Source of the DNA: Dromaius novaehollandiae
Lineage: Eukaryota; Chordata; Aves; Casuariiformes; Dromaiidae
Reading direction: 5' to 3'
Length of the DNA stretch: 64,000 nt
NCBI RefSeq assembly: GCF_036370855.1
Contig: NC_088110.1
Span: 20,207,501 to 20,271,500 of the forward strand
Shown here: positions 35,301-49,300 of the stretch, piece by piece
How positions within the stretch are numbered: the first letter of the stretch is position 1
Layout of the letters: each line of letters opens with the position of its first letter
The notes under the pieces: model-generated
The model's database searches: none
What the model was told of the DNA's origin: nothing
What the model saw: the letters and a program-made list of their open reading frames with translations, nothing else
Position numbers and translations under genes: made by a program

Positions 35301-38300
35301 TGTCAGCTCAGAGTGTACTGACTCATCCTTCTAGCTTTTGAAGTCCCCTTTTTAAAATATGGCACCGGTTTAGGTTACAGCATTGACACACGCGGAGTAT
35401 TTTGCATCCTCGGTGAACCCCAAGATCTCCCTTGCTGGGGGAACTGTATATAAAGCCTGAGGCAGAAGCTAAGCTCATATAATTTGGGTACCACAGACCC
35501 CTGTTGCTCATGTTTTCCTCTTAATAGCCTTGTGCAGTTTCACAATTTACACAGCGTGAAAAGGCATGACTTAAAACTGTGCTTGCAGCAGAGTAGAGTT
35601 ACAAACCCTCCAGAATGACAAAGAAATGTTTTCATCTGGAGAAGATGCCTGTTGTTGGTGTGGGAAAAGATGATTCATTTTAAGTGCTTTTGGCTGTCCT
35701 GATGGCAGGGTGATCTTTATGTGAATAAACACAGTAATTCCTTTTTGATTACAAAAAGCAGCAGCTTCATAATGGTAGCTCATTATCTTCTACCATTGCC
35801 TAAAATGGAGGGGATAACAGATACCCATCTGTTATTCCATGGGCAAGCCTAAAAATTTGACCCTATGTTGCAGTGATTTGATATATCCCAACGCTGGGAG
35901 TCAGAGCAGAGAGAATGACTAAAGAGCGGTTGAGTGTGTCCTCTTGGCTTCCCTTTAAAAATCTAGAGGCTTTTAACTTTTTGGATTTGATGGAATCACA
36001 ATTAAAAGAGAATAGGAAAATATCACCTTCCATTTGTTAACCATAAAAATGCAATCCAGCAGGGCTGATGGTAGTTTGCTATTTCCCAGGTCAATAAATG
36101 GCTCCCCTGACTTTAATAAACATTGATGCTGCAGGCTTGTTCTACAGTGATTGAACCTTTTTATAGTTTCAACCAGTCACATTTCATGAAAGGTTGAAGG
36201 TTTTTTTGATTTTTTTTTCTTTTTCAGGGGGGTTGGTTCTGATTGATTAAATTGTCATTTTTTGAGTTAGTTGCTGAATTATAACTTGGCATTTTTAACC
36301 GTGTGATTTGTTTAAAGAGACAGCTTTTTGATACAGCAAACCAGCTGAGAATTTTTAAGCAGTAAAAGGAAATTTTACTCACTTTGTTCTCAGCCTTTCA
36401 TCACTGCCTGAGGAAAAAAAGCTCCTGAAAACAATATAGAGGCTATGATAATAAAGAGAAGGTACGTAGATTCAAAGTCACTTCTTTATTTCATCATAGA
36501 CCTGATCTGTCTGGTATTATATTGCTTCTGATTAGTATTTGGACACCCCCTTGTTGTTAACATGTTTATCCTTCCATAGAGAAGGGAAGGGTGTCTATAT
36601 TTAAGGGTATCTGTATTTAAGAGATCATTACTAAGATGTAGAGAGATTTGTGTCAAATGACTTTCCAAAGTCAGAGGACAGTGTGTGATAACGCAGGGGA
36701 ATGACCTTGGGTGTCCCAAACCCAGAGCTACATTTCTAACCATCCTTCCACTGTACAAGCAGCTTGCCAAAACATTTGTCAAAGCATGCATAAAGTATGC
36801 AAAACTATATATCTCCAAGGGAATTAGGGACATAAATGTGAGTGTTAACCAAGATAATATTAAGTGTAAATGACAGGACTATACTTTGGGCCGACTGATT
36901 TAGCCTGTAGTAAGCACAGTGAATTTCTTTGCACCAAAATGATGAGCTCTGAACACTCCTAAGTCAAACAACAGCAAGGTTTTTACCACCACCCAGACTG
37001 CGCCCAGTTCCAAGTGGAAGGAACAAAGACCTGCTAATACTTCTGGTACTGAGAAAATCATGTCCATATGATGTGTTCATTTACTCGGCTGCCACTTTTC
37101 TCCTCTGTGGAGAGCTGCTTGCTTTCAAGACCTTATTTTTCTCTTTCCTTCTCTCCCCCAATTTAAACCAGTATTGCAGACAGTAAAACTGAAATGACTG
37201 AGGTTGACATGAAAAACATGTGCTCAGAGTAAGGCTCACATAAAAACTGTGTGTGCAGAATGTGTTTGAAAAGAAAGCACAACAGAGCTGTCACGTAGCA
37301 CATAACTGCGGCTCTTCTGCTTTTGACTGACAGTGCTTCCAGAAGAAATGAAATAATGTAATGAGCTGGGTAAGGGAGATCTTGTGTGTGTTTCACCGCA
37401 GCGTCACCCTGGTTGGACCCTGAACAGTAATTAGCAGTGGAAATCTCAGGGTATTGGTGGAGTCTGGTTATGCCTCTGCTTGTACCCTTCCACCTCTTTG
37501 GCTGTTGCAACTTCTGCTCTGAAACTTAGGGCAGTGCACAGCTGAGTTTCAGCAGTGAATTATATCCTTTGCTTCTCAATTTAACGGCATGATTCTACAA
37601 CTTACTCCCAATTCATCTTGGTACCTTCCATTCTTTTTGCCTGTTTTCCTATGTTTCTATACTATTTGCTTTAAACCTTTGTATGTGCACAAGACGTGCA
37701 CAGGAAGAGGGCGAATTGCAAAATTAACATTTAAACTTCTTGCCTGCTGGGATTTCCTGAAGGTCTTCCACCAAGAAGACAGGGGTAAGCTCAATAACCT
37801 CGGGGTGAGAAGGAAATGGTGCGGAGCACCGGGGCTGTTTTCTTGTAGTCCTGATGGTGCTGATTACCTTCAGCCAGTGCTTACGGACAAGTGAAGATGG
37901 GTCAGGAAGAAACTTTCCAGGTATCAGTCTGGAATACTGTGCAGCCAGCGGGTGCTTTATGGGATGGCCATCTTCTGCAATGCCAACTAAAGATGACTGC
38001 TAGAAGCGGGATCCGGGGGTAGGTGACAGGTTACGGCTCTGATTCAGCACGGCAAACCTTGTGTTCCCAACAGCTTTGCTTCCAATCAGCTGGAGATTTC
38101 ATAGCGAGGTGATGATACATGAGCAAACTTTTAAAAACAACAGCAGAAAGTAAGTATTCTTCGGCAATTATTAGTAAACACACAATTTAATGGATTTTTT
38201 AGAGGAGTTAGTCATTTTCATTTCAAAATCATCTTGAGGCCATTTTATCTAGTAGGAAATAAGCTGCAACATGAAAAAGCATAAAACATTCATTAAAGCT

Positions 38301-41300
38301 GAAATGATTTATATCATAACATTATGAGGTAGCACACAACCTCAGTACAGTTCCTCAATGAATGTTTTCCTAATTTGCATAAGTAATTGACCTCTCATTA
38401 GCAACTCATTAGAAAAATTGAGGTGTTGTGACAAATGCAAACCCACTGCGACAGAAACTCTGCATGTGAATAAATTATTGAGAACTCTAATAGATTCAAA
38501 ATGAAGGGCCACAAGAACCTTGCTTTCTCTGACTGAAAAAAGAGAATATTTCATTTACATGCACAAGTGCAGCACTTTTCTGTGAGCATATATAGAGGCA
38601 CATTCAACAGTCCTTAAACCCATACTTTGACTCTTGACTGTGTGGTGTGATTTTCAAGCGTGGTGAACATTCACATACTCTGTTACAAGTAATTGCATAG
38701 GAAAAGAAATGAGCCAAGTGGTTTAGATATGTATGTAAGACCCTGGTAAAGCTACAGACACCAAAGTTGGAAAATCTGATTACAAATTTTGGCACATGGC
38801 CTAAGTGCATGGCTCAATTTTTAAAGGAACTAAACATCAGCTTGCAATTGTCATTGACTCCACTCTAGATTTTGATACCAAAAAAAGGAATAATTCCAAA
38901 TTTCTTGGCCATGAGCAGTCATCTCAAAAGGGAGATGTCTGCCTTATCCTTTCGATAGCTGCTATTAACCAACACATGAATATTAAAAACTCAAATAACA
39001 AAATTTGCATATTTTGAAGGACCTTTAAGGACCAATCCATCAATTTCAAGCCAGCTTCTTGTCAGTGTAAGCTTGTGAAAAGTGAGGCAGATATTTAACA
39101 TACAGTTTTATGAGTCCTGGATGCTTCTGGATCCCTTCCCCCTCCCCGCCCCAAGCCCAAATCAAAATAATTTCTTTTTCAATAAGATCCTTAAAGTCCA
39201 GGTGCCTTCCGAAACATATTTCAAAGTAACTGGATTTATGGGTTCCAAATCAGCTTTTCAAGGCTACGTGAGGATGAGAAAGAGAGAAAAATCCTTGTCT
39301 GAAAGTCTTGTACAACCGAGAGGAGATGAACTGATGAACCTCCCCAACCTTCTGCAATACCAGCTAAGGAGCTGCAGCGCCTAAGAAAAGGAGAAAAGTA
39401 AAGGAGTGATGCTGTAAAATGATGAGGAAAAGGCTGCTGGCTTAGGGCACCCCGGGACAAGAGCCAACGGGAATCACACTTTTTCTCATTTGGGTAGAGT
39501 GTCTGTTATCTGGCTGTCACCTTGGGACAAGTCTGGGTGTTTTTTTTTGTGTATTTGCCTGCTTTGGTATTCTTTTTTATATGATGGAGTACACACTTTC
39601 AGAACACATCTGACAAAGGAAATGGGCCATTGCATAGCACTATTTTTATATGGGTGAATATCTGTTTTGCTTTGACAACTAAACTATAGAAGAAGCACAG
39701 AAGTGATGGCGAAGAATTTCCTGTTATGGGAGAAAAATGGATTTTAAAACCTCGCTCAGAAAAATCAAACTACTTAGCTTTCCATGACATTTAAAAAGTG
39801 TATGATGAAGAGAAGAGAGATGATAAGTAAACAGTGATGTTTCTATTCACAGGCTGGCACACCGTGCCATGGGACTATACCAGGTGACTAGTTTTGTGAC
39901 ATTGGTTCCTGTGTCTTTTTTCTGATAGTGCAGATTGTTGCAATTTGAAGCCCTGATGGTTGGTTTCAGTTCAAATTTAGGGTAAAATCTGCTCTGTAAT
40001 GGCATATGGCACCAGAGAGCACCTCTTGCTAAAGCCACGATTAAGCTGATTTGCAGGGCCAGTTAGGAAACCAAATACAGTATGAAAACCGAAAGCTGAG
40101 CATACGTTCCTCCCACACCTGTATCATATTCAACATCTCCTCTAGGATTTGCAGGACTGCTCTAGAAACTTAAGTTTTAAAAATCCTGGGCGACCACTAA
40201 GTTGGGGTAAGCCTCGCAGAGAAGTTTGTTCCAAGTGTCTCTGCACAGTGCTGCACGCTCTCCGTCGGAGTCCACCCTTTCCCGCACAGCCGCGTACTCC
40301 CACACTGCACTACAAGGATGACTCATGGGCAGAATTGCTTCAGGATTAAGGAATACGTCTGGGTTTCAGCCAGCTGTGGAAAACAGGCGTGCTTCCTTTT
40401 ATACCCACGCACATACTCAATATATTTCTTTACATATGGGATCTGAATCAGTAATACTAAAAGCCTGAAGTTGAAGGAAGAACAAAATGCACTTATAACC
40501 GTGTTCCTTGACAAGGTTATTTTTGATCATTTATTCAATCATTTCATGAAAATAAAATACCTGATACATTGCACGGTGGGAATAACACCTCAAAAAAAAA
40601 GAGGTGATCCTCCTTATAGGTTGATTTTAAAGAAGTCATAGTGTAAAGCATAAAATAAAATTAAAAAACCCTGAAGTAACTCAAAACACTTCCCCCACTG
40701 CCCCCCAAAAAAGAAAGGAAAAAACTCACTAATGACAAATAGGTATTTTTGTAAGACTTTGGGGATATACCTGTACGGCCTCTTAGGGGGGCCTAAGGTT
40801 ACCCCCAGACTAGCCATGGCTAGCTTCTTTACGTCTGGTGCTGCTAATGGGAAAATCAGAGCAGCAGAGTCATGGCTCCAGACATGATTTCCAAACCTGC
40901 AAATCATGTCAGTGTCCTGTACCGCTAGCAAAAGTGCAGGCATTCAGGAGCTCACCACAATAGCTAGCAAAGGCATTGTAAATAACAGGAACAAAAGAAA
41001 ATACCTAATTTTTTTATTGAGGCATGATTTTAGTTGTTCCATGCATAATGGTTTAATATCACCACCTTAATCCCAGCTTGCTTTTTTATTGAAAAATGAC
41101 CCTGTCAATTTGAGGCAGAAGCAGACTATTGAAAAGTGGAACATTTTGTCCAATGGGGAAGAGCTGACAAAGACAGAATGAATAATGCTTAATTGGATAA
41201 AACTGACTTGACTGTGAATTCCAAATGAAATTAAAAATATTGCACGAAGATTTATAGGGCTGGTTTTCTATCTTTGCCTGTGTTTGCTGGGCTTTGCTTG

Positions 41301-42800
41301 TGTCATCAATATTTCAGTTTAGCAGCAGCATTTTTTTTCTCTACTGATAAAAGCCAAAGGCTAAATATTGTTAGGCATTTGGTGATGCCAGCATAAACGA
41401 GAACTCTCAGTTGTTCGGGGTCCAGTTAGGGATGGGGATATTTTTATTAGCAATCCTTGTAATGGCACATTCGCTCTTCCGTCTCACGGCCATAAAGTGG
41501 AACTGAGGAAAATGGTAAAATGCCTGTTGCATTTAGATACTCTAAGACAGCTCTGACTCAACATAACCCTGCAGTGTGACTAGCCGCAATCATGATGTAA
41601 ATATATTTGAAGACAGTGGCAGGGTGGCCTTTTGCATCTTAACTCATCTCTGTGACTCTCTTCTGCTGTCCCAGCTATGGGGAAGGAGCAGAGTAACCTT
41701 CACCAAAGCCACCCCAATGAACAACGTTTGGTATAGGCAATGCCATCTCTTACCTCGCTAGGTGCTGGAAGAGTTCTCCAGTTCTGCAAACGCCACTGAG
41801 TTCCCGAGACACGTATTACGATACCTATTCGGGACAGGACTTGTGTGTGAGGGCTCTGTAGGGAAATTCTTTGTGAAAATTATGTTCTTAGAATTTCCAG
41901 TGGCCACTATAAAAAGTCTGAACTTTTATCTGTGTTATTTCTTCCCCTGCTCTGCTTTATAAACAAACATGACACTTTATTCTACAAAGTGATTTCTCTC
42001 TGAGTTGTAGAACCACAGAAAAGGCATATAAAAACTGCAGAGCTTATTATTTTTTGGATTCTTGAAACTTAAAATTGATTTAAACCAAGTTCAGCAAGCA
42101 ATATTTCCTCCTTGTCTGAGAAACTGTATCCTCAGTTTCAGACCAGAGTAAATTTTTATGGGCATGTAATAATTATAAGCCCTTGAGAAACAGATTTTGT
42201 AATGGGGACACAGGCACAAAGCTTCACTGTAGTTATTCTAAGGAACACTGATGCGAAGAGGCTGAAAATCCTTTTCCCAAGGAGCAGGTTATTAAAAGAC
42301 TGCAGTAGTTTTAATGACATTTCTTGTGACATTAAAATTATTTCATTTGGAATTGCAGAGCATCTCTGCTTCTGCATTTTTGAAGGTCCAAGGAGAAAAT
42401 ACTGCTGCAGCCTCAAAACTATGAGCAATGACTGAGGGAAGCAATCCAGAGCAATAAATCTGGGTTGGTACTCATATCCTCTCATGATGGGAGATGTAAA
42501 TTAATCTGTTTAATTAGAGCAGCAGATAATAATTACCGCCGGGAAGGCAGGAGAAATGTTTGGAAATACCATACAGGTTTTGCAAATGATCTGGGTTCAG
42601 CTTTTCCTCCTAAATTGATGAATAATAGCTGAAATGTCAATGAGAACTGAACTCAATAGGAGGAGGTTTGGCTCACATCAGATGTATTTGGTAGCTTACG
42701 TTCTTATTCAATTCTGTAGAGATCCTGAATTGATTTTCTTGCAGTATTTCAAGCACTATCCATTTCTGATTGGACTGATCTTCGTACTATTTATCTAATG
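32331..42800. other. Intergenic, no gene recognised
   Basis: AT-rich unique sequence upstream of MPHOSPH6. ORFs are short and show no family resemblance on either strand. A small CpG-rich patch occurs at about 34300-34430. No tRNA-like cloverleaf, long repeat or cadherin-type exon was seen. Confidence 0.5.
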
Positions 42801-42810
42801 TCATTTGTAC

Positions 42811-42848
42811 ACATGAATTCAAAATAAGTACATGAATTCAAAATAAGT
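42811..42848. repeat. Perfect tandem duplication, period 19
   Basis: The 19-base unit ACATGAATTCAAAATAAGT occurs twice head to tail without a mismatch, at 42811-42829 and 42830-42848. The lack of differences suggests a recent slippage or repair event. Confidence 0.95.
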
Positions 42849-43642
42849 GATGGCAAGGTGCTTGGCCCAAATATATCACGCTGCAAGAGATAAAGTCCCG
42901 TTCACTCGATCAACCTCACATTACACTTTGCAACTCTTAGAGTCCTTCAGATATGAAAATACTTTACAAAGATGGATAAATGGCTTCATCCTCAGTTTAG
43001 AGGAGTTCAAAGACGAACAGTTAGGCCAAAAGCACAAAGATGAAAGCAGAGGTCCAGACCGGAGCCCGTGACGCTGAGCCCCCTTGATCCTACCCCCACT
43101 CAAGCCGCCGGCAGATCTTGCACCCACAGCAAAGCGCGGTAGCCAGCTGCCAGCAGCCGGGACGCTTGCCTTTCCCGTGATCTCCCGGGGCCCACGCGCA
43201 GCAGGAAGCGGCTGAGATCTTACGCGGTCCTAAATTAGGTGTATAACACAACACGCAGTGACAGCCGCGTGCGGCGAAGAGAGGAGGCTCGGGCAAAGCA
43301 GCCAGGCAACAGGAGGTGAAAAAGAGATTGCGATGACTCTAGGAAATGACACTATTTGTATTAACTCCCCCTTTTTGGTTGGTGTGTTTTGGCATTGTTT
43401 ATTTAATCAGACAGTGAAGTGGGAAGTGGAATGCTGCGGAAAAACAGACCTCTCCTGCAGGACTTTTGGGAAGCCAGAAAACGGCTGCACAAAATGAACA
43501 CAGTAGTGAGGCTGGGGAAGTTTTCCAAAGTTTTTCAGAATCTCTGAGGAATTTTTGGCCTGTGTCCGGAGGGAAAAACACGTCGGGGCTGCCTTTCTCC
43601 GAGCCAGTTTACTCACGTATACATAGCTAATGCAGGCATCTG

Positions 43643-43715
43643 GGACTGGATCCTGCTCCTTCTGAAGTCAATGGCAAAGCTCCTCCTGGCTTCAGCGGAG
43701 ACAGGATTTGTCCCT
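43643..43715. repeat. Fragment of an ancient amniote interspersed repeat
   Basis: Shows the pattern GATCCTGCTCC, TGAAGTCAATGGCAAAGCTCC, then GGCTTCAGCGGAGACAGGAT, with the two ends being imperfect reverse complements. I recall this motif as a common old repeat in reptile and bird genomes, but cannot give a dependable family name. Weaker pieces of similar sequence appear near 25920-25975 and 59590-59640. Confidence 0.5.
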
Positions 43716-44209
43716 TTGTGAGCTGATGGTATTTGTATTCAATACCCTGCAACTTAAAGTGAGGATTAGCAGAATTAAACTCTCTTAATTTGTATATCTC
43801 AGACTGCCAAGCTGCAATTAACTTTTGTGCATTTGAATTAACAGGGAAAATTATTAACCACCCTTTCCCCATGCAATTATCATTTTACTTCTGGAAAATT
43901 TCTCCTAAATACGAAAAATAGCGCCCACCCCGAGAATCTACCCCTCCTAATATCCTTTCGTTATTAGAGCAGGAAACAATTTTTCACCCCATTGCTTTCG
44001 TATGCAATGAGTGCTCGCCCGACGCTATCGCTGGGCCCTGCACTTTGCCGATTTGCTTTGGTTTGCGTTGGCCTAGGGCAGCACAGGTCACTTTGGAAAT
44101 AATAATAATAACCCCCGTGTGTGTAGCCCTGGGGGGGATATTACAACCAGCTGCTTAATCTGTGCTGGTTTTAACCGCTTAATATACGAGCTGAAAATCC
44201 CCCCTTTCT

Positions 44210-44390
44210 TCTCCTGGCGACGTCGGAGGATGCTGCGGTTTCCCCGCGGCGGCCGGGGCCGAGCTGCCGGTGAGCGCTGCAGGACAGGGGCAGCACGCGG
44301 CAGCCGCGCCGCTCAGCCTGATTTTCCGCTCTCGCTCTTCCCGCGCTGGTTCCCGTACCTGCCCGGCTGGCGCCGCGGTCTGCAGACCCT
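44210..44390 (+). promoter_or_regulatory. CpG-rich patch with splice donor, possible promoter
   Basis: A short, dense CpG cluster in AT-rich surroundings contains GCCG|GTGAGC on the plus strand. No coding potential is convincing. It may be an orphan promoter, an enhancer or the start of a non-coding transcript. The support is compositional only. Confidence 0.2.
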
Positions 44391-46204
44391 TAAAACTCCC
44401 TCTTAAAACTTTACTTTCCTGGGAAAAGGAGAATCTTAGGCCGTTTTGTGTGTGGGGGTATATATAAAAGAACAGATAGCTTTTGATTTATGTATCACGC
44501 TTTTATAATAAATACATTTGTAACAACATAATGAAAATTTTGAACAAAAGTTCTTTTCCGGAAGAATAATCTTTAACTGGTATGAAATGCCTCACCGGGG
44601 TTTTGTCAGGTTTTAATTTCAGTTTGAATAAATAATGTAAGACACCAGGCTGGGAAAGATAAAGGTGAACTTCATCTACTTCCAGCTTGCCATAATGGAA
44701 ATAATAACTACTTTAGCCAAAAACAAGTTTCCAATTAGTTTCTCTAAAATAATAATATCCCCTTTTTTATAGATACTGTAGCTCATTTTGGAACCTAATT
44801 TTGATAATATATAAACATTTCTGTTCCCACTGAAAGAATGACAATTACGGACTTTGGCTGTACATGTTTGGGAGCATATCTGTACTGAAAAGCAGCCTCT
44901 GCTTTTCTTTAACTGAATCTTAAACAATAAAAGTAGAAAATCAATTTAAAATCTTCTTTATGATGAAGATATCTTTTCTGGAAGATCTTACGTTAAATGG
45001 CCGGATAATGATCATTAGGCAGGCATGCCATTCTGAAATTCATTTCTTCTGCAAAAAGAGATTGTTGGGCCATTCTTTCTGTTTTTTTAATGAAAATTTA
45101 TGTGCTTTATTGAGGAGGGGGTCATGACACAGGAAAAGTGAAATAGTGCTGTCTGCTGCTGAAAGTGGCTGACATACATTATTTTAAATTCAGAAACCAA
45201 CACTAAATTGGAAGAAAATTCAGTTTGGAAGACAAAACTCCAGACTAGATTAATGAGTTTGAAAGCGTTCTTTGCTGGGACATAACTGTACTCTTCGGTA
45301 CCACCCGGGGATCTTTTCTTTTCTGTCTGTCATCTAACTTGTCCGTAAAATTTAGCAAAATAATACATGGAGTTTTACTATTTAGGAGGAAGTCTTCTAC
45401 ACAAGAAGAAATAGCCAAACTCTATTATTCTACACGATAAGCTATACTCACCTTTCCCCGAAAATGTCCCCTGCAGGTGAGCTGCTGGCCTCTGCTCCGG
45501 AGCTACGTTTCGCTGGAGCCTGGCTGCCGCTCTGCGACACCAAGACACGTTTTTAAGGGTCCTGCAAAGCAGAGGGATTTGGTCCAAAGCGTGGTGGCTC
45601 CGCGACGCTCACCGCTGGCCTTCAGCTGCTGCCTACAGCAAAGCCATGGTGCCTGAAGCCCATACCGTGAACACGAGCTGTTTAGATTAGCACAGCATCA
45701 TAGTTTAGCATCGTATCATTAGCAGTTCTGACTAATGCAAAGTCAACGTGGTGTTTTTTGCCTACTCGGAAGTTAATAATAGCAATAACGGTAACAATAT
45801 CATGAGCATGGCTTGAACTCTGTATGCAAAGAGGGCAAATATGTGTGGCCCTGCCTGTACTCACATTACTTTATCCATCTCTGCCTAAACAAATAAAAAA
45901 TTATGGGATAACATCACACAGAATTTCAAAGACTCAATGGCGAATGATAGTATGAACTAAAATGGATGTATTAATCCCCCCAAATTTCACTTTAAACTAA
46001 ATTTCGTCACATATAACCTTCTCCCTATGTGTGTGCAAGACTACTATGGAACAGATCTTCTGATAAACTGATAGTTCCAGTGATGATTTTCTAAATTTGG
46101 ACCTTTTATAGTTTACCCCACCTGTAATTATGGAGCTACATTTGAAGGATAATGAAAACTTATCTCATGATGAAAGACTGGCCAAATGTCAGGAATGTAT
46201 TTTT

Positions 46205-46375
46205 TATGAATGTGGCTCATGTTACACTACAGACCCCACAGTTTCTCACGGTGGCTTAGATGTGAGGTCCATCCAATCCAATATGTTGTCCTTGCCAGCA
46301 GCCAACGTGAAATACTGCAGATGAAAGTGTAAAGATCACGCAGCAGGCAACTGTAAAATAATTCACCCTTCACAT
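46205..46375 (+). mobile_element. Ancient CR1/L3-type LINE fragment
   Basis: The stretch containing GAGGTCCATCCAATCCAATA, then a CCAGCAGCCAA block, CTGCAGATGAAAGTGTAA and CGCAGCAGGCAACTGTAAAA parallels a widespread amniote repeat of the form GGTCCATCTAGCCCAGTATC... followed by a CAGTGGCCAA block and GCAGTAGGCAGTTATGG. I recall that repeat as an old CR1/L3-like 3' region. Divergence is high, and family and ends are approximate. Confidence 0.5.
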
Positions 46376-49300
46376 TAGGTCTCGGACGTCCTTTTCTGAA
46401 AGTTCTTGCTACCCAATTTTTATATGAGTAAATGATTACAGTAAATGATGACATGATGAACAAGAGACTCGTTCCACTTTTGTGATGTTATAAAAAAAGT
46501 TTCTAACATAACCCGTCACAAAAAAAATCAGTTTGTCAACAGTCAGACTGACATTTGCTCCTAAGGTCATTCAAACAACTCTGAAACAACACATTTATTT
46601 ACAAATATTGTGTGCTCCTTACAGATATATCTCTCACTGAAAAAAACACCACCAAGCAAATTGCAGCAAATAATTAGACCAGCTGAGGTAGTTTTTCATT
46701 AAAAGAAAGAGTTACAAAACAATAGCAAAGCTAGCCAAAGCTGGGAAGCGGTAATTGCTCTTTGTATGTGTTACACACAAAGTCTAACAGGTCGCGTAGA
46801 ACAAGACGTACATTTGCATTTCTTTCATCCACTGCTGTAAAAGGGAAAGATATTTCATGTTCAGTTCACATAAGTACTGCTTTACACAAATGAAAATACT
46901 GCACCAATGTGATAAACATTAGCATGGTAATTTTGGAAGTGCTCTTCATTGCACGGCAGACTCTACTTATATTGCATAAGCTCTCGCAAAACCTCCTCTG
47001 TGATGCCCAGTCATTTACAGTTAAGCCAGAATTTGACCTTCTTGTAGCTGTTCTTATTAATACTACCTGAGTAAATGGACATTATCGGTGATTATAGTTA
47101 GCAAAAGCGGATGTTAAGTGATGGAGGGAGGGACATGCAGGAAGACTGCGTGGAGGCCCTTGACACCTGCTCACCCCTTTAACCACAGAACCGAACCTTT
47201 TCCCAAGAAATCCCACGGTACCAAATTCAGCAAGAGCAGAAGCTTTCTTTCCAATGGGATTTGTTTGTAGGTGTGGTACATTAACACCTCACCTTGCCCT
47301 GCAGAAAAAGAAGGTATTTTTCAGTGGAACACAGGGTAAAAGGAATCTTATACGCAAGAGCTGAAATATGAAGCTTATATTCCATGAAAACCGTCTCATG
47401 AAACTATGCGTTAAATAGATTCCTAGAAACGTGCAGCCCAATAAATAAGGCTAATAATTCTACTCATACAATGAGAAAACGAGTCAGCGACAGCACGAAA
47501 AAATAAAGGGATGACAAGGAAGCTTAATCATGCGTATGCTGAGGATCTTCCCCATTTTGGGTGAGCAAGGGGGGCCTGTCATTTTATCAAGCTTGCAAGC
47601 AGAAATCATTGGCTAGAGAAACAATAAAGCTTGGGCTTGATGAAATGGAAACGTAAAACCAGCATAAACAAAACCAGTCAAAAATAATGAAATGAAGTTT
47701 TAAAATGCTTTATCGCATTCCAGGTTCAGCACCGGCAGCTGAATTTACATACTGTAAAAAAGCAGCCACGGAGGTGGAAACTGAGAGAACACTGCTAGAT
47801 ACAGGAGTGCAGAACCAAAGGCGTCCCAGGAGAGGAATATTAAATTTAGAGTTGCTGAATGTTTCAAGGTAATCCTTCAGGACTTCTATTTTTCTCTCAA
47901 GTCCTTGCCATGCAGAAAGAAAAGAGTTAATAAATATTGTTAGTGCCTGGGGAATCATTCGCCACAAGGGATCTTTTGGAAGAGTAATCTTCATATTTAG
48001 AAGTATTTTCTCATTACGGGTAATGGGATGATGAACTGAGAAATGATCTCAACCACTTATGATTCTAAAAGCCCCTAGTCTGAATAATCTATGCTGATTT
48101 AGAGATAATAGCACCAAAGACATAATTCATTTAACACAATGTCCATTTACTTTGAAGACTTTTCCTTTCCTACACCTATTTTTATAGACACTTCTAGAAG
48201 TTGATAATGGTATAAAAAGAATAACACAATCAAAAAATGACAAGTATGCAGTGAGAACCACTTTGTCCAGGACGGTACTATAGACACACAAAATCTGTTC
48301 CTAATGAAGTGCAATACAAATTCTAAGGGAGAGAAAAAACAGGGAGCGTTCCCATTCCGCACTCATTAAAGTAAAACAAACTGACAGAAAGGATGAGTTT
48401 GTGTGCAAGGCACTGCAGCAGCACTTTGGAGATGAGAGTTGCACACTGCCTGTGCAAACAAGAGCACTTACTGCTTCTCTGCTGGGGTTTCTCTTTGGTA
48501 AAGAAGTGCTGCTAAGCCTTGATTTCCCTGCTCCACCTGCTCCGGCTGCGCTTGGGGAGGCAGAGGCCATCCTTCCTCATGTATCTGCGCAGGGTCGAGG
48601 CAGCCTGCGTCTCCGTTGCGGTCTCCCCATTCTCCTGCAATGCCAGCGCTACCAGCACTGTAGAGGCTCTCCCCATTCTGCTTCCAAGTCCTCATGACTC
48701 CAACGTCTTCTTTTCAAGGAAAATGTTTTCCCACACATGGGATGACAAATGTCAGGCTGACCTCAGGAGTACACTTTTCCTACGTTTCCCTGGGGACTTC
48801 CTCTTCAAAAGGTGGTGATGAGCTCTTTCAAATGCCAATTAGATCGTGATAAATCATCTTCCACTTTTTTTTCGTGTCACAGAAATTGTGCTTCCGTGTG
48901 TCTTGTGGATTGCAGGCATCTTTGTATCTCTTGAGCTGACCACTGTGGGAAGTTAGTCATGAACGGCATTTTACCGCTGGCTGTTGTCTTGGGTGGTTCG
49001 GTTTCAGGCATATGGACCAAGAAGGCAACACCTGCGGTACTGCAGTGACAAGGACCAAGTATCTGAGTTAGAAAGGGAGTGCCATTGAGAAAGGACACGC
49101 GGTGATTTAACCTTGCCTCTTTGCATATTTTGGATAGAGCTGATGAAACAGCTGAGCCAATATACTGCTGGTTGCCACCGAAAAGTGGCACCTGTCCCCT
49201 TCTCTCCTCCACTCCCGCACGCACACTCCTGGTGGAAATACTGAACTGCAGTAGCTTTCATCAAAGCAGCACTTTTGCAAAATGCCTTATGACTGATTTT

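Noticed and set aside
47710-47994. 94-codon minus-strand ORF of protein-like composition
   Set aside because: No known family or motif, no splice signals and no neighbouring coding sequence; length is within chance for AT-balanced DNA.
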